This document shows positions 28,633 to 35,952 of a DNA stretch of 37,168 nt, piece after piece. Both the position numbers and the translations under genes were made by a program. Under the pieces are notes generated by a model. It saw nothing but the letters and a program-made list of their open reading frames with translations. It made no database searches and was not told where the DNA came from. The stretch lies in assembly GCA_045592865.1 (NCBI GenBank), contig JAZNVP010000129.1, forward strand, positions 1-37,168, given 5' to 3'. The DNA is from RGIG9114 sp045592865. GTDB lineage: Bacteria > Bacillota > Clostridia > Oscillospirales > JAGBHD01. Each line of letters opens with the position of its first letter. Position 1 is the first letter of the stretch.

Positions 28633-30006
28633 GTGTTAAAAAGAAAGATTAAGCCCCGAAAAGAAATAAATATGTTAGAGGGGCCGGTCTTAAAAAACAT
28701 AATAAGATTTGTTATTCCTCTTGCGATAATGAGTATTCTGCAGAACCTTTATAACGCGGCAGATATCATCGTTGTCGGAAATTTTGCAGGAGCTAATGCA
28801 CTTGCTTCCGTTGGTGCAACCTCTTCCTCTATAAATTTGATAGTTAACCTTTTTATAGGTCTTTCTTTAGGTGCCTCGGTAACGGTTTCGCAGTTTTTGG
28901 GAGAAGGAAATCTGAAAAAGGTTTCAAAAGCGGTCCACACGTCTGTTTTGATTTCTATAATCGGCGGAACCTTACTTATGATTATTGGCTTTTTTATAGC
29001 AAGACCGCTTCTCACAGTTTTAAAAACTCCGCCCGAGGTCTTAGACGGTGCAGTTTTATATATGAAGATATACTTTATCGGTATGCCGGGCTCAATGATT
29101 TTTAACTACGGCTCCGGAATTCTGAGAGCGGACGGAAACACTAAAACGCCCCTTAAAATTTCTATGATAGCAGGTGTTTTAAACGTTCTTTTAAACCTTT
29201 TGTTTGTTATAGTATTAAAAATGAGCGTTGACGGTGTTGCCTATGCAACGATTATATCGCAGTATCTTTCGGCATTTTTAACCTTAAGGGTGTTATGCCA
29301 TTCGGGCGGAGCGACCCGACTTTCCTTAAGAGCTCTCAGAATAGATAAAGAAGCTCTCTTTAAAATTCTTAAAATAGGCGTTCCGTCGGGAATAAACAGT
29401 TCGCTATTTTCGATTTCAAACGTGCTTATCCAGTCCACTGTTAACTCTTTCGGCGCGGCGGCGGTCGCAGGAAACTCTGCGGCAGGAAGTATAGAGGCCT
29501 TTCAATATGCCGCTCTTAACTCGTTTTATCAAGCAGCCCTCACCTTTACGGCGCAAAACTACGGAGCTAAGAAATATGAGCGCTTTAAAAGAATAATCGG
29601 TGCCTGCTTCTTATCGGCAACGGTCGTTGCGACGTTTTTCGTTCTGCTTTTGGTTCCCTTCGGAAGAGAGTTTATTATGATATATAATAAAGCTCCCGAG
29701 GTAGTGGAATTTGGATATATTAAGGTTCTGATTTTATCGGTAACTTACGTTCTTTGCACCTACCAGGAAGTTATAACCGGTGCCGTCCGAGCAATAGGAA
29801 AATCCTTCTCGGCGATGATAAACAGCGTATTCGGAATATGTATATTTAGGGTATTATGGATATATCTTGTTTTCCCTCTATTTAAAACACCCGAGAGCCT
29901 GTTTATTTCCTACCCTATTTCGTGGATTCTTGTTCTTGTTATGAATTCGATACTGTTTTATCTCAGTATTAAAAAACTTAAGAAACAAAAAGAAAGCGCC
30001 GAATGA
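28633..30006 (+). CDS. MATE family efflux transporter (second copy)
   Basis: A 457-residue membrane protein with about twelve segments: 'VLKNIIRFVIPLAIMSILQNLYNAADIIVVGNFAGANALASVG' near the start and 'ALTFTAQNYGAKKYERFKRIIG' in the second half. Only distantly like the first MATE protein of this window (5789-7159), so not a recent duplicate. GTG 28633 is preferred, with GAAAAGGTG about 8 bases before it; an internal ATG (28672) would still give a complete protein. Its stop codon lies in the loop of a bidirectional terminator. Substrate unknown. Confidence 0.87.
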   Translation: MLKRKIKPRKEINMLEGPVLKNIIRFVIPLAIMSILQNLYNAADIIVVGNFAGANALASVGATSSSINLIVNLFIGLSLGASVTVSQFLGEGNLKKVSKAVHTSVLISIIGGTLLMIIGFFIARPLLTVLKTPPEVLDGAVLYMKIYFIGMPGSMIFNYGSGILRADGNTKTPLKISMIAGVLNVLLNLLFVIVLKMSVDGVAYATIISQYLSAFLTLRVLCHSGGATRLSLRALRIDKEALFKILKIGVPSGINSSLFSISNVLIQSTVNSFGAAAVAGNSAAGSIEAFQYAALNSFYQAALTFTAQNYGAKKYERFKRIIGACFLSATVVATFFVLLLVPFGREFIMIYNKAPEVVEFGYIKVLILSVTYVLCTYQEVITGAVRAIGKSFSAMINSVFGICIFRVLWIYLVFPLFKTPESLFISYPISWILVLVMNSILFYLSIKKLKKQKESAE

Positions 30007-30018
30007 TCGGCGCTTTCT
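29991..30018. terminator. bidirectional terminator, MATE / lipoprotein
   Basis: 12-pair perfect stem (29991-30002 with 30007-30018), loop ATGA containing the stop of the MATE gene. Confidence 0.88.
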
Positions 30019-30021
30019 TTA

Positions 30022-30468
30022 TTACTGCTTTTTTATAGAAATAAAAACAGACCATTCGGCAGTATTACCGATATACCTCCCCTTGTTTTCCGTTACAATG
30101 ACGGTTTCCCAACGTTCTTCACCGTCGTAAACAGGAATATCAACAAAAATTTCTTCGCTATCGGGAAAGGAATCGTTTTCAGTTATAACAACCTGAATTT
30201 CTGCAATGGAGCCTCTATGGGAAGCGTCAAGAAGAATAGAATCATCAAAAGTTTTTCCGTCTAAAACGCAAAAATAGTCCCAATCATTACCAACCGAGTC
30301 ATTGTAGACCATATCAAAAGAAACGGAAATCTTGTATTTATCGGAGTTTGGGTTTTTAATGGAAGATAAAACGTTATTTACAGAAGATGGTTCGTCCGTT
30401 TTATTATCAGAACAGGAGCCTAAAAATATTAAAAACACCGCCATTAAAAAACAAAGAAGTTTTCGCAT
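30022..30468 (-). CDS. predicted lipoprotein
   Basis: A 148-residue protein with a classical lipoprotein signal: 'MRKLLCFLMAVFLIFLGSC' with the lipobox LGSC (Cys19). The mature part is polar, with 'DKYKISVSFDMVYNDSVGNDWDYFCVLDGK' and 'ETVIVTENKGRYIGNTAEWSVFISIKK', probably a beta-rich extracellular domain. The family is not recognised. ATG 30468 is preferred since GAGGTG is 6 bases before; upstream in-frame starts lie in the ribosome site. It ends 3 bases from a bidirectional terminator; no clear promoter is seen, and the candidate small RNA lies just upstream on the same strand. Confidence 0.7.
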   Translation of the reverse strand: MRKLLCFLMAVFLIFLGSCSDNKTDEPSSVNNVLSSIKNPNSDKYKISVSFDMVYNDSVGNDWDYFCVLDGKTFDDSILLDASHRGSIAEIQVVITENDSFPDSEEIFVDIPVYDGEERWETVIVTENKGRYIGNTAEWSVFISIKKQ

Positions 30469-30481
30469 TTCCATCACCTCA

Positions 30482-30509
30482 TAAAAAAACGCACCCCGAA
30501 GGGTGCGTC
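30482..30509 (-). terminator. terminator of the candidate small RNA
   Basis: GCACCC (30491-30496) and GGGTGC (30501-30506) around CGAA on the plus strand (TTCG tetraloop on the minus strand), followed by a run of T on the minus strand (30482-30490). Confidence 0.88.
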
Positions 30510-30636
30510 GAAAAAGTGTTTATCCCCTCGGTAAGCTGCGACACCAACCGATTTCTCCACATAGGATAAGAGGAAAACACCTTTTACCAAGGTATTTTTT
30601 TCCTATGTAGAGACAAATATTCAATTGGTGTCGCAA
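30483..30636 (-). ncRNA. candidate structured small RNA (unrecognised)
   Basis: On the minus strand a ~150-nt transcript is predicted from a promoter (30641-30669) to a terminator (30491-30506). Positions 30621-30636 pair with 30536-30551 (16 consecutive pairs, three of them G-U). After a small internal loop, 30601-30613 pair with 30554-30566 (13 pairs, one G-U). The tip carries ACCTT/AAGGT. The single-stranded 3' part precedes the terminator. G-U pairs in a long rod favour an RNA rather than a simple inverted repeat in DNA. It is not recognised as 6S, SRP, tmRNA or RNase P RNA. Confidence 0.6.
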
Positions 30637-30640
30637 GAAC

Positions 30641-30669
30641 ATATTACCATAAATAATTTTAAAAGTAAA
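30641..30669 (-). promoter_or_regulatory. probable promoter of the candidate small RNA
   Basis: On the minus strand TTTACT (30664-30669), 17-base spacer, TAATAT (30641-30646). Four of six matches in each box, correctly placed to start the RNA at about 30634-30636. Confidence 0.5.
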
Positions 30670-30671
30670 GG

Positions 30672-30712
30672 GGAAAAAGTTAACCCCTCGGCTTTTTAGC
30701 CGAGGGGGTAAC
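30672..30712 (-). terminator. terminator of perR-rbr
   Basis: 15-pair stem with one mismatch (30679-30693 with 30698-30712), followed by T-run (minus strand, 30674-30678). Confidence 0.85.
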
Positions 30713-30727
30713 CTGAGGAATTTTAAA

Positions 30728-31261
30728 TTAATAGTTTGTTGCTCTGACTTCAAAGTAGCTCTGAGGATGAGCGCAAACAGGACAAGCCGCAGGCGCTTTC
30801 TTGCCCATTACGAGATGTCCGCAGTTGCGGCAGATCCACATGGTTTCTTCTGCTTTCTCAAAAACAGCCTGCATATCAACGTTGTTAAGAAGAGCGCGGT
30901 ATCTTTCTTCGTGGGATTTCTCGATATCAGCAACCATTCTGAATTTAGCAGCAAGAGCGGTAAAGCCCTCTTCCTCTGCCTCTTTTGCAAAGGTAGCATA
31001 CATATCGGTCCACTCATAGTTTTCACCTTCAGCAGCAGCCTTTAAGTTAGCGGAAGTGTCTCCGAGCTCACCGAGAGCCTTAAACCAGAGTTTAGCGTGC
31101 TCTTTTTCATTGTGAGCGGTCTCTTCAAAAATAGCAGCGATCTGCTCATAGCCTTCCTTTTTTGCAACAGATGCAAAGTAGGAGTATTTGTTTCTTGCCT
31201 GGCTTTCTCCTGCAAACGCAGCCCAAAGATTTTTTTCGGTTTTTGATCCTTTAAGTTCCAT
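30728..31261 (-). CDS. rbr: rubrerythrin
   Basis: A 177-residue non-haem diiron peroxidase. The ferritin-like four-helix domain (about 1-135) has the iron ligands in 'AGESQARNKYSYFA' (Glu19), 'EETAHNEKEHAKLW' (Glu52, His55) and 'EEEGF' / 'EKSHEERYRALL'. The C-terminal rubredoxin domain has Cys144-x2-Cys147 and Cys160-x2-Cys163. It reduces hydrogen peroxide in anaerobes. It lies 12 bases after perR on one transcript with AAGGGAGA before ATG 31261, as expected for a PerR-controlled gene. Indicates an anaerobic life style. Confidence 0.96.
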   Translation of the reverse strand: MELKGSKTEKNLWAAFAGESQARNKYSYFASVAKKEGYEQIAAIFEETAHNEKEHAKLWFKALGELGDTSANLKAAAEGENYEWTDMYATFAKEAEEEGFTALAAKFRMVADIEKSHEERYRALLNNVDMQAVFEKAEETMWICRNCGHLVMGKKAPAACPVCAHPQSYFEVRATNY

Positions 31262-31273
31262 AATAATCTCCCT

Positions 31274-31654
31274 TCATATTTGAGGTGTGCAGTTCTTGCA
31301 AACCCCATCAATAACAAAATAATAATCGGTCACTTTAAAATTATTATCTGAAAGACTCTCGGGCATAATGTTCGGCGTGAAGGGAAAGTCATAAACCCTG
31401 TCGCAAACCGAGCACCTGCAGTGAGTGTGCTTTTCTAAGGTGTGGTCGAACCGATCGGAAGAATTCGCAATGAATATCTTCTGAAGAGCACCCTCTGAAG
31501 ACAGCGAATTTAAATTTCTGTAAACCGTTGCAAGACTTATGCTCGGATAATCTTTTGAGATATAAGCATAAACCTCTTCGGCAGACGGGTGATTTTTAAG
31601 CGACACCACCGCCGACGCAACAAGCTGTTTCTGGAGCGTGTTTTTCGTGCTCAC
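31274..31654 (-). CDS. perR: Fur-family repressor, PerR type
   Basis: A 126-residue protein. The winged helix is 'HPSAEEVYAYISKDYPSISLATVYRNLNSLSSEGALQKI' (22-60). Metal residues include His71, His76 and His78 ('DHTLEKHTHCRC'). The structural zinc Cys pairs are Cys81-x2-Cys84 and Cys119-x2-Cys122. It is shorter than typical PerR (about 145). The PerR rather than Fur call rests on co-transcription with rubrerythrin. The start is GTG 31654, with AAGGAGGG before it. Its own promoter carries a perfect palindromic Fur/PerR box. Confidence 0.88.
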   Translation of the reverse strand: MSTKNTLQKQLVASAVVSLKNHPSAEEVYAYISKDYPSISLATVYRNLNSLSSEGALQKIFIANSSDRFDHTLEKHTHCRCSVCDRVYDFPFTPNIMPESLSDNNFKVTDYYFVIDGVCKNCTPQI

Positions 31655-31685
31655 GGACGACCCTCCTTTTCGATAATTGTTTCTA

Positions 31686-31704
31686 AATGATAACCGTTAT
31701 CATT
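31686..31704 (-). promoter_or_regulatory. perR: Fur/PerR-type operator of perR-rbr
   Basis: AATGATAAC-C-GTTATCATT, a perfect 9-1-9 palindrome. It contains TGATAAC-C-GTTATCA, close to the 7-1-7 consensus TGATAATnATTATCA. It overlaps the -10 of the promoter, so binding would block transcription. Confidence 0.85.
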
Positions 31705-31732
31705 ATAATAACATAAAAAAGAGGAATGTCAA
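31702..31732 (-). promoter_or_regulatory. perR: promoter of perR-rbr
   Basis: On the minus strand TTGACA (31727-31732) and TATAAT (31702-31707) are both exact, with a long 19-base spacer. This suggests weak activity or help from an altered DNA shape. Confidence 0.7.
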
Positions 31733-31765
31733 TAGTATTTCTTTAAATTTTTATAAAATTCAAAA

Positions 31766-31800
31766 AATTAAGCGAAGACTTTATAAGTCTTCGCTTAATT
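31766..31800 (-). terminator. terminator of the nahK unit
   Basis: 16-pair stem (31766-31781 with 31785-31800), loop TAT, T-rich tail on the minus strand. Confidence 0.88.
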
Positions 31801-32874
31801 TTAATATTTTTTAACTATATTTTCAAGTTCTTCCCACTTGTTTTCCATATCGGAAACAAGCTTTATGTGGGTTCTGCTTCTGACGAGATTATGCTCGGGG
31901 TAATCGGTCTTGAAATAGGTGTCTCCCGAAAGATAATCGGTCAAAAACCTCATTCCGCATTCAAGAGTCATCGTCTTTGCGCCCCAAAGGAGATACTTTT
32001 TCTCATTTTCCGTAAGTGAACCCTCGGTGCCGTCGATAAAGCCCTTGGTGTATTCCTCAAAAAGCGCAGGACTAATAGAAACCTTGGAGAGATCCTTTTC
32101 GTCCTCGTCGCCGGTAGAAGCGCCGTAACGGATAGAGTCGCCGAAATCGTTAACCAAAAGGCCGGGCATAATGGTGTCGAGGTCGATAACGCAGATGCCG
32201 CGTCTTGTGTCATTGTCAAACAGAACGTTACTGATCTTTGTATCGTTATGGGTAACCTTTAAGCTAAGCTCCCCTCTTTCTAAAGCGTCGGTAAGAACGG
32301 AAGCGTCCGATTCTCTTGACGTGTAGAAAAGATATTCTTCCTTAACTCCTTCCGCTCTGCCGACAGAGTCCTTTTCAAAGGCGTCCTTTAAAGCCTGAAG
32401 CCTTTTCGGAGTGTTATGAAAATCGGGGATGGTTTCAAAAAGCTTGTCCGAGGGGTAATCGCATAAAAGCTGCTGAAAAATGCCGAAAGCATAGGCGCTT
32501 TCATAAAAATCACCCTCTTTTTCGGGACGCATCATTGAAAAAGAGTTATCAACAAAAGCATAACATCTCCAATAATCGCCCTTTTCGTCGATAACGAAGT
32601 AGTTTCCGTCGTCTGCAGACAAAAATCTGAGATATTTAGATTTTCCCTGAAAGCGAGGGGTCTTTAACTTTTCTGCTAAAAACAGGGTAACACCGATAAT
32701 GTTTTCCATAAGCTCTTCGGGCTTTTTAAAAACCTCTTTATTTATCTTCTGAACGATGTATTTGTTACCGTCAGAGTCGGAAACAACGTTGGTGTCGTTA
32801 ATGTGTCCTGCGGTGAAAACGTCGTGCGCGGTGTATCCGATGCCGAATTTTTCGCAAATGGTTTTAAGATCCAT
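31801..32874 (-). CDS. nahK: N-acetylhexosamine 1-kinase-like phosphotransferase
   Basis: A 357-residue APH/choline-kinase fold enzyme. The catalytic loop is 'KVTHNDTKISNVLFD' (His209, Asp211, Asn216) and the metal site 'CVIDLDTIMPGLLVNDFGDSIRYGAST' (Asp231, Asp233). The C-terminal 'MTLECGMRFLTDYLSGDTYFKTDYPEHNLVRSRTHIKLV' agrees very closely with bifidobacterial NahK (LnpB). Opening motif 'TAGHINDTNVV' and length (about 359 in NahK) also match. NahK phosphorylates GlcNAc/GalNAc at C1. It lies 11 bases after a sugar nucleotidyltransferase on the same transcript, which fits salvage of amino sugars to UDP-sugars. The lacto-N-biose phosphorylase found beside NahK in bifidobacteria is not here. 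Confidence 0.82.
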   Translation of the reverse strand: MDLKTICEKFGIGYTAHDVFTAGHINDTNVVSDSDGNKYIVQKINKEVFKKPEELMENIIGVTLFLAEKLKTPRFQGKSKYLRFLSADDGNYFVIDEKGDYWRCYAFVDNSFSMMRPEKEGDFYESAYAFGIFQQLLCDYPSDKLFETIPDFHNTPKRLQALKDAFEKDSVGRAEGVKEEYLFYTSRESDASVLTDALERGELSLKVTHNDTKISNVLFDNDTRRGICVIDLDTIMPGLLVNDFGDSIRYGASTGDEDEKDLSKVSISPALFEEYTKGFIDGTEGSLTENEKKYLLWGAKTMTLECGMRFLTDYLSGDTYFKTDYPEHNLVRSRTHIKLVSDMENKWEELENIVKKY

Positions 32875-32885
32875 ATGTAACTCCC

Positions 32886-33794
32886 TTAATCTAAGAACCT
32901 TTCGGGATATTTTCCCTCTGCCTTGAGCGCTTTAATATTCTCAACAACAAAAGGCTTATCTTCCTTATAGGTAACGCCGAACCACTTATCTCCAGAGGTC
33001 AGCACCTTAACGGTAGCCTTATTTTCCTTTATAGCCGAGTCAACGATCTCGGGAATAACGTATTCCTTTTTTATATCGTCGGCAGGGATACTTCTGAGAA
33101 AATCGGCAAAGCCCTCTTCCAAAAGATCGAAATAGTAAGGCTTGAAGATCCAGAGGTTCATCGAAACGATGGTGTCGTTATTAAGAATGAGCTCTTCTCC
33201 GTCGGGCTCTATGGAAACAGCCTGACCGTCTCTTCTTATTATCTTTGTTCTTTCGGTGATGGTGCTTAAATAACCGTCCTTAACGTCGCAAACACCTCTC
33301 GCAACCGAGCCGTTATCGGTAAGGGTGTTGTTAAGAATATAGCCAACCATTCCGAAAGCGTTTTCCTCGGGGGTGTTTTTGATAAACTCATAAGCAGTCT
33401 TAAAGCACTCCGCGCCGTAGAAATCATCTGCGTTGATAACTATAAAGGGCGCGTCAACAACGCCTTTGCAACAAAGAAGCGCGTGGCCCGTTCCTAAAGG
33501 CTTCACTCTTTCGGGGTTAACAGAAAAGCCTTCGGGGATAGCGTCAAGCTCCTGATAAACGTATTTAACGTTAGCGTGTTTAGCAATACGGTCGCCAACA
33601 AACTCCTTAAATTCTTTTTCGATCTGATGCTTGATTATAAAACAAATGTTTTTGAAACCGGCATTGATAGCATCATATATAGAAAAATCTATGATCATAT
33701 GGTTTTGCTCGTCAACAGGGTCCATCTGTTTAAGTCCGCCGTATCGGCTTCCCATACCTGCCGCGAGAACAACAAGCCAAGGTTCTCTGTTCAT
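32886..33794 (-). CDS. sugar-phosphate nucleotidyltransferase
   Basis: A 302-residue NTP_transferase-fold enzyme with 'LVVLAAGMGSRYGGLKQMDPV' at the N-terminus (residues 7-27; G-x-G-T/S-R and Lys of the usual type) and 'APFIVINADDFYGAECFKTAYEFI' (metal Asp). The C-terminal part 'KWFGVTYKEDKPFVVENIKALKAEGKYPERFLD' is shared by a group of nucleotidyltransferases that occur with NahK-type kinases. A natural role is UTP + hexosamine-1-phosphate to UDP-sugar; this is inference from the gene pair. AAAGGACAG before ATG 33794 and a good promoter upstream. Confidence 0.75.
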   Translation of the reverse strand: MNREPWLVVLAAGMGSRYGGLKQMDPVDEQNHMIIDFSIYDAINAGFKNICFIIKHQIEKEFKEFVGDRIAKHANVKYVYQELDAIPEGFSVNPERVKPLGTGHALLCCKGVVDAPFIVINADDFYGAECFKTAYEFIKNTPEENAFGMVGYILNNTLTDNGSVARGVCDVKDGYLSTITERTKIIRRDGQAVSIEPDGEELILNNDTIVSMNLWIFKPYYFDLLEEGFADFLRSIPADDIKKEYVIPEIVDSAIKENKATVKVLTSGDKWFGVTYKEDKPFVVENIKALKAEGKYPERFLD

Positions 33795-33834
33795 AAAAGT
33801 CTGTCCTTTCTGAAATGAAGTTATAGCATAAGAT

Positions 33835-33863
33835 ATAATACACTAAATAATAAGTAAAGTCAA
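33835..33863 (-). promoter_or_regulatory. sigma-A promoter of the nucleotidyltransferase-nahK operon
   Basis: On the minus strand TTGACT (33858-33863), 17-base spacer, TATTAT (33835-33840). It begins 7 bases from the stop of the preceding gene; no terminator is visible between them. Confidence 0.75.
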
Positions 33864-33869
33864 ATTTAA

Positions 33870-34598
33870 TTAAAAATCGAGATAGGGCGGCAGAGAAAAG
33901 GGAGACCCCTGCCGCTCGATTTTGCCGTTTTCCGATAAATCGTAGACGCGGTAGCTTCTGAGGTATCCCGAAGAGGTGCGCACGAACAGGTAATCGGAGC
34001 GAAAAAGACTCCCGTCTTCGCGGAGCTTTAGCTCATAAGCCTTAGATATCTTCCCGCCCGTGTAACCGAAAACGGTTTTTCTCGCAGAAACGATTTTTTC
34101 TTCGCGGACAGTATAATAGGAATACCTGATTAAAAGCCCGTTTTTATAGATTTCTTCGGAAAAAGCAACAGGTTCTCCCGCTTCTGAGAAAATAATTCCG
34201 AAAACGGCGTCCTTTTTGTAAAAAATCTGTTCGGTGGTGAGAATTTTTCCTCTTTCCAAGGAAGAAACCGTAACAAGCCTTCCTTTTTCGGAAAACCCGT
34301 ATGAAAAACTGCTGTTTTTAGAGGGAGAACTAACAAGTTTCCCCTTTTCGATTTTAGAAAGAATAATGCATTTTAAAAGATCGGGAGATAAAGGCCCTCT
34401 GTGAAGTGCTTTTCCGCCGAGCGCAAACTCTTTTCTTAAGGGAGAAGCGCCAAAGCCTTGCTCTAAAAGTTTAGAAAGACGAACCTCTGCCACCGAAACG
34501 TCCTTCTTTATATTAGAAAGGTCTTCTTTTCCCTTTTCGGTCTTAACGTAGCGGTTAAAAGTCAGAAGTTTTTGGGTTAAATCTGCTGTCACGCTCAT
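33870..34598 (-). CDS. hypothetical protein after the acyltransferase
   Basis: A 242-residue soluble, basic protein with no recognised family. The N-terminal half is helical and charged; the second half is a series of short strands with repeated aromatic turns ('FGYTGGKISKAYELKLREDGSLFRSDYLFVRTSSGYLRSYRVYDL'), like small antiparallel beta-repeat proteins of the 'YD/RHS-like or MORN-like' appearance. I do not assign it to these. Its ATG overlaps the acyltransferase stop by 4 bases (ATGA), which indicates translational coupling and a linked role. Confidence 0.65.
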   Translation of the reverse strand: MSVTADLTQKLLTFNRYVKTEKGKEDLSNIKKDVSVAEVRLSKLLEQGFGASPLRKEFALGGKALHRGPLSPDLLKCIILSKIEKGKLVSSPSKNSSFSYGFSEKGRLVTVSSLERGKILTTEQIFYKKDAVFGIIFSEAGEPVAFSEEIYKNGLLIRYSYYTVREEKIVSARKTVFGYTGGKISKAYELKLREDGSLFRSDYLFVRTSSGYLRSYRVYDLSENGKIERQGSPFSLPPYLDF

Positions 34599-35854
34599 TT
34601 TAAAAGCCCTTCCCTGTGGAGCTTGTAGATCTCTTCGGTTGCAAGAGAAAGCTTCGTAACAACGTTTTTCTTTGTGGGGTAGCAGTAGAATGAGTCGTTA
34701 TTTGTGGAAATATCAATGCAGTCGAAAGGCTTTATATAGCAGTAATCGTATTCGATGTGAACGCCATACATTCCCGCAGGTGCGCGTTCGATAAGATAAG
34801 GTTCTCCACGGTAAAAGCCCTCTAAAACAAAGCCCTTTTCCCTGTCGTGAGTGAGCCGCGCCTTTCCGAGATTTTCAAACTTCATGCACCTCGGGAGAGA
34901 ATAGACCTCAACCTCGTCTGAGAAGGAGTAGTTCCCGCTTTCTATCTCGGCGCGAACGTTTGCCCTCTGCCATTCATACCAGTCGGGGATATGAGAAAAC
35001 TCGGTTTCGCCCTCGTTGGCAGAAAGAACTCCGTATTCGTCCATAGTCCATCTTTTGTGGCATTCCTCGCAGAAGATCTCAGCACCCGAAGACGCCATCT
35101 TATGCTCTGCAAGGCAGTGAGGGCACTGATAAAGAACCTTGTGAAGTCCCTCTGCTCTGTAAGGCTCGTCGATTTTTATCTTATTTTCTCTCTGCCACTC
35201 ATATTCGTCGTAGTAAAGAGCGTCCTTTATGATCTTATTAATCTCCTCAACCGATTTCGATTTAACCTCTTCAGCGGTGAGAATTTTGGTCATCGTGGTC
35301 TTAAGCGGAACCTTTCTCTTCTTGCGGTAGTTCCAGAACGGCGTATGGAGATAGTTGCCGTGGTGAACGAGCGCCACAACCGGAACACCCGCCATCTTAA
35401 CCATTTTTCCGAGCGCTTCGGGGAGAATTGCGGTGGTGCCGATGGGGCTGTATCTCGCCTCAGGATACATGCAAAGAATATCGCCCTTTTTAAGAACACG
35501 CTTTATAGAGCGGATAAGGTGAAGATCGGTTGTGAACTTTCTTTTGCAGATGCAACCGAGAAGCTCCATAAGGAGAGGTCTGCGGTAATATCCGTCAATC
35601 GTGGCAACGTTGTTAACGCGGTGCGGGAAGGTTGCCATTGCAGAAATCTGAAAATCTATGAAATACATATGATTGCTGAGCAAAAAATAAGGGGGACGAA
35701 GGTCCTCCATTCCTATTTTCTCTATCTCATACTTAATTCCGCGCGGCATTAAAAGACGGCTCACGATGTAAAGAAGATAAACCATAATTTTTGGCTGCCT
35801 TATGGGATAACGCGCAGTGTTATAGTATTTTTTCTTTTTATAATTCACTTCCAT
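34595..35854 (-). CDS. lysophospholipid acyltransferase with zinc ribbon
   Basis: A 419-residue protein. The N-terminal acyltransferase domain has the catalytic HX4D motif 'LLSNHMYFIDFQ' (His62, Asp67), and 'ILCMYPEARYSPIG' in the place of the usual FPEGtrs block. It is followed by a four-Cys zinc ribbon ('CPHCLAEHKMASSGAEIFCEECHKRW', about 245-270) and a C-terminal strand-rich domain ('EVYSLPRCMKFENLGKARLTHDREKGFVLEG...'). It would transfer an acyl group to lysophosphatidic acid or a similar lipid at the inner face of the membrane. The ribbon and the C-terminal domain are extra to PlsC. AGGGGG before ATG 35854. Confidence 0.82.
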   Translation of the reverse strand: MEVNYKKKKYYNTARYPIRQPKIMVYLLYIVSRLLMPRGIKYEIEKIGMEDLRPPYFLLSNHMYFIDFQISAMATFPHRVNNVATIDGYYRRPLLMELLGCICKRKFTTDLHLIRSIKRVLKKGDILCMYPEARYSPIGTTAILPEALGKMVKMAGVPVVALVHHGNYLHTPFWNYRKKRKVPLKTTMTKILTAEEVKSKSVEEINKIIKDALYYDEYEWQRENKIKIDEPYRAEGLHKVLYQCPHCLAEHKMASSGAEIFCEECHKRWTMDEYGVLSANEGETEFSHIPDWYEWQRANVRAEIESGNYSFSDEVEVYSLPRCMKFENLGKARLTHDREKGFVLEGFYRGEPYLIERAPAGMYGVHIEYDYCYIKPFDCIDISTNNDSFYCYPTKKNVVTKLSLATEEIYKLHREGLLK

Positions 35855-35879
35855 ATAAAAATACCCCCTGATAAATTAT

Positions 35880-35908
35880 ATTTTACCAAAAGGGCTTGTA
35901 TATTGCAA
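35880..35908 (-). promoter_or_regulatory. promoter of the acyltransferase gene, sharing its -35
   Basis: On the minus strand TTGCAA (35903-35908), 17-base spacer, TAAAAT (35880-35885). The self-complementary TTGCAA is also the -35 of the rightward MGMT-like gene. Confidence 0.6.
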
Positions 35909-35931
35909 GTGAGAAAAGTTTAATATATTAT
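35903..35931 (+). promoter_or_regulatory. promoter of the MGMT-like gene
   Basis: TTGCAA (35903-35908), 17-base spacer, TATTAT (35926-35931), 21 bases before the ATG at 35953. Confidence 0.7.
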
Positions 35932-35952
35932 AATAAAGAAAGGAAGATTTTA

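Noticed and set aside
34991..35752. 253-codon plus-strand frame inside the acyltransferase gene
   Set aside because: Shadow of a gene with clear catalytic motifs on the other strand.
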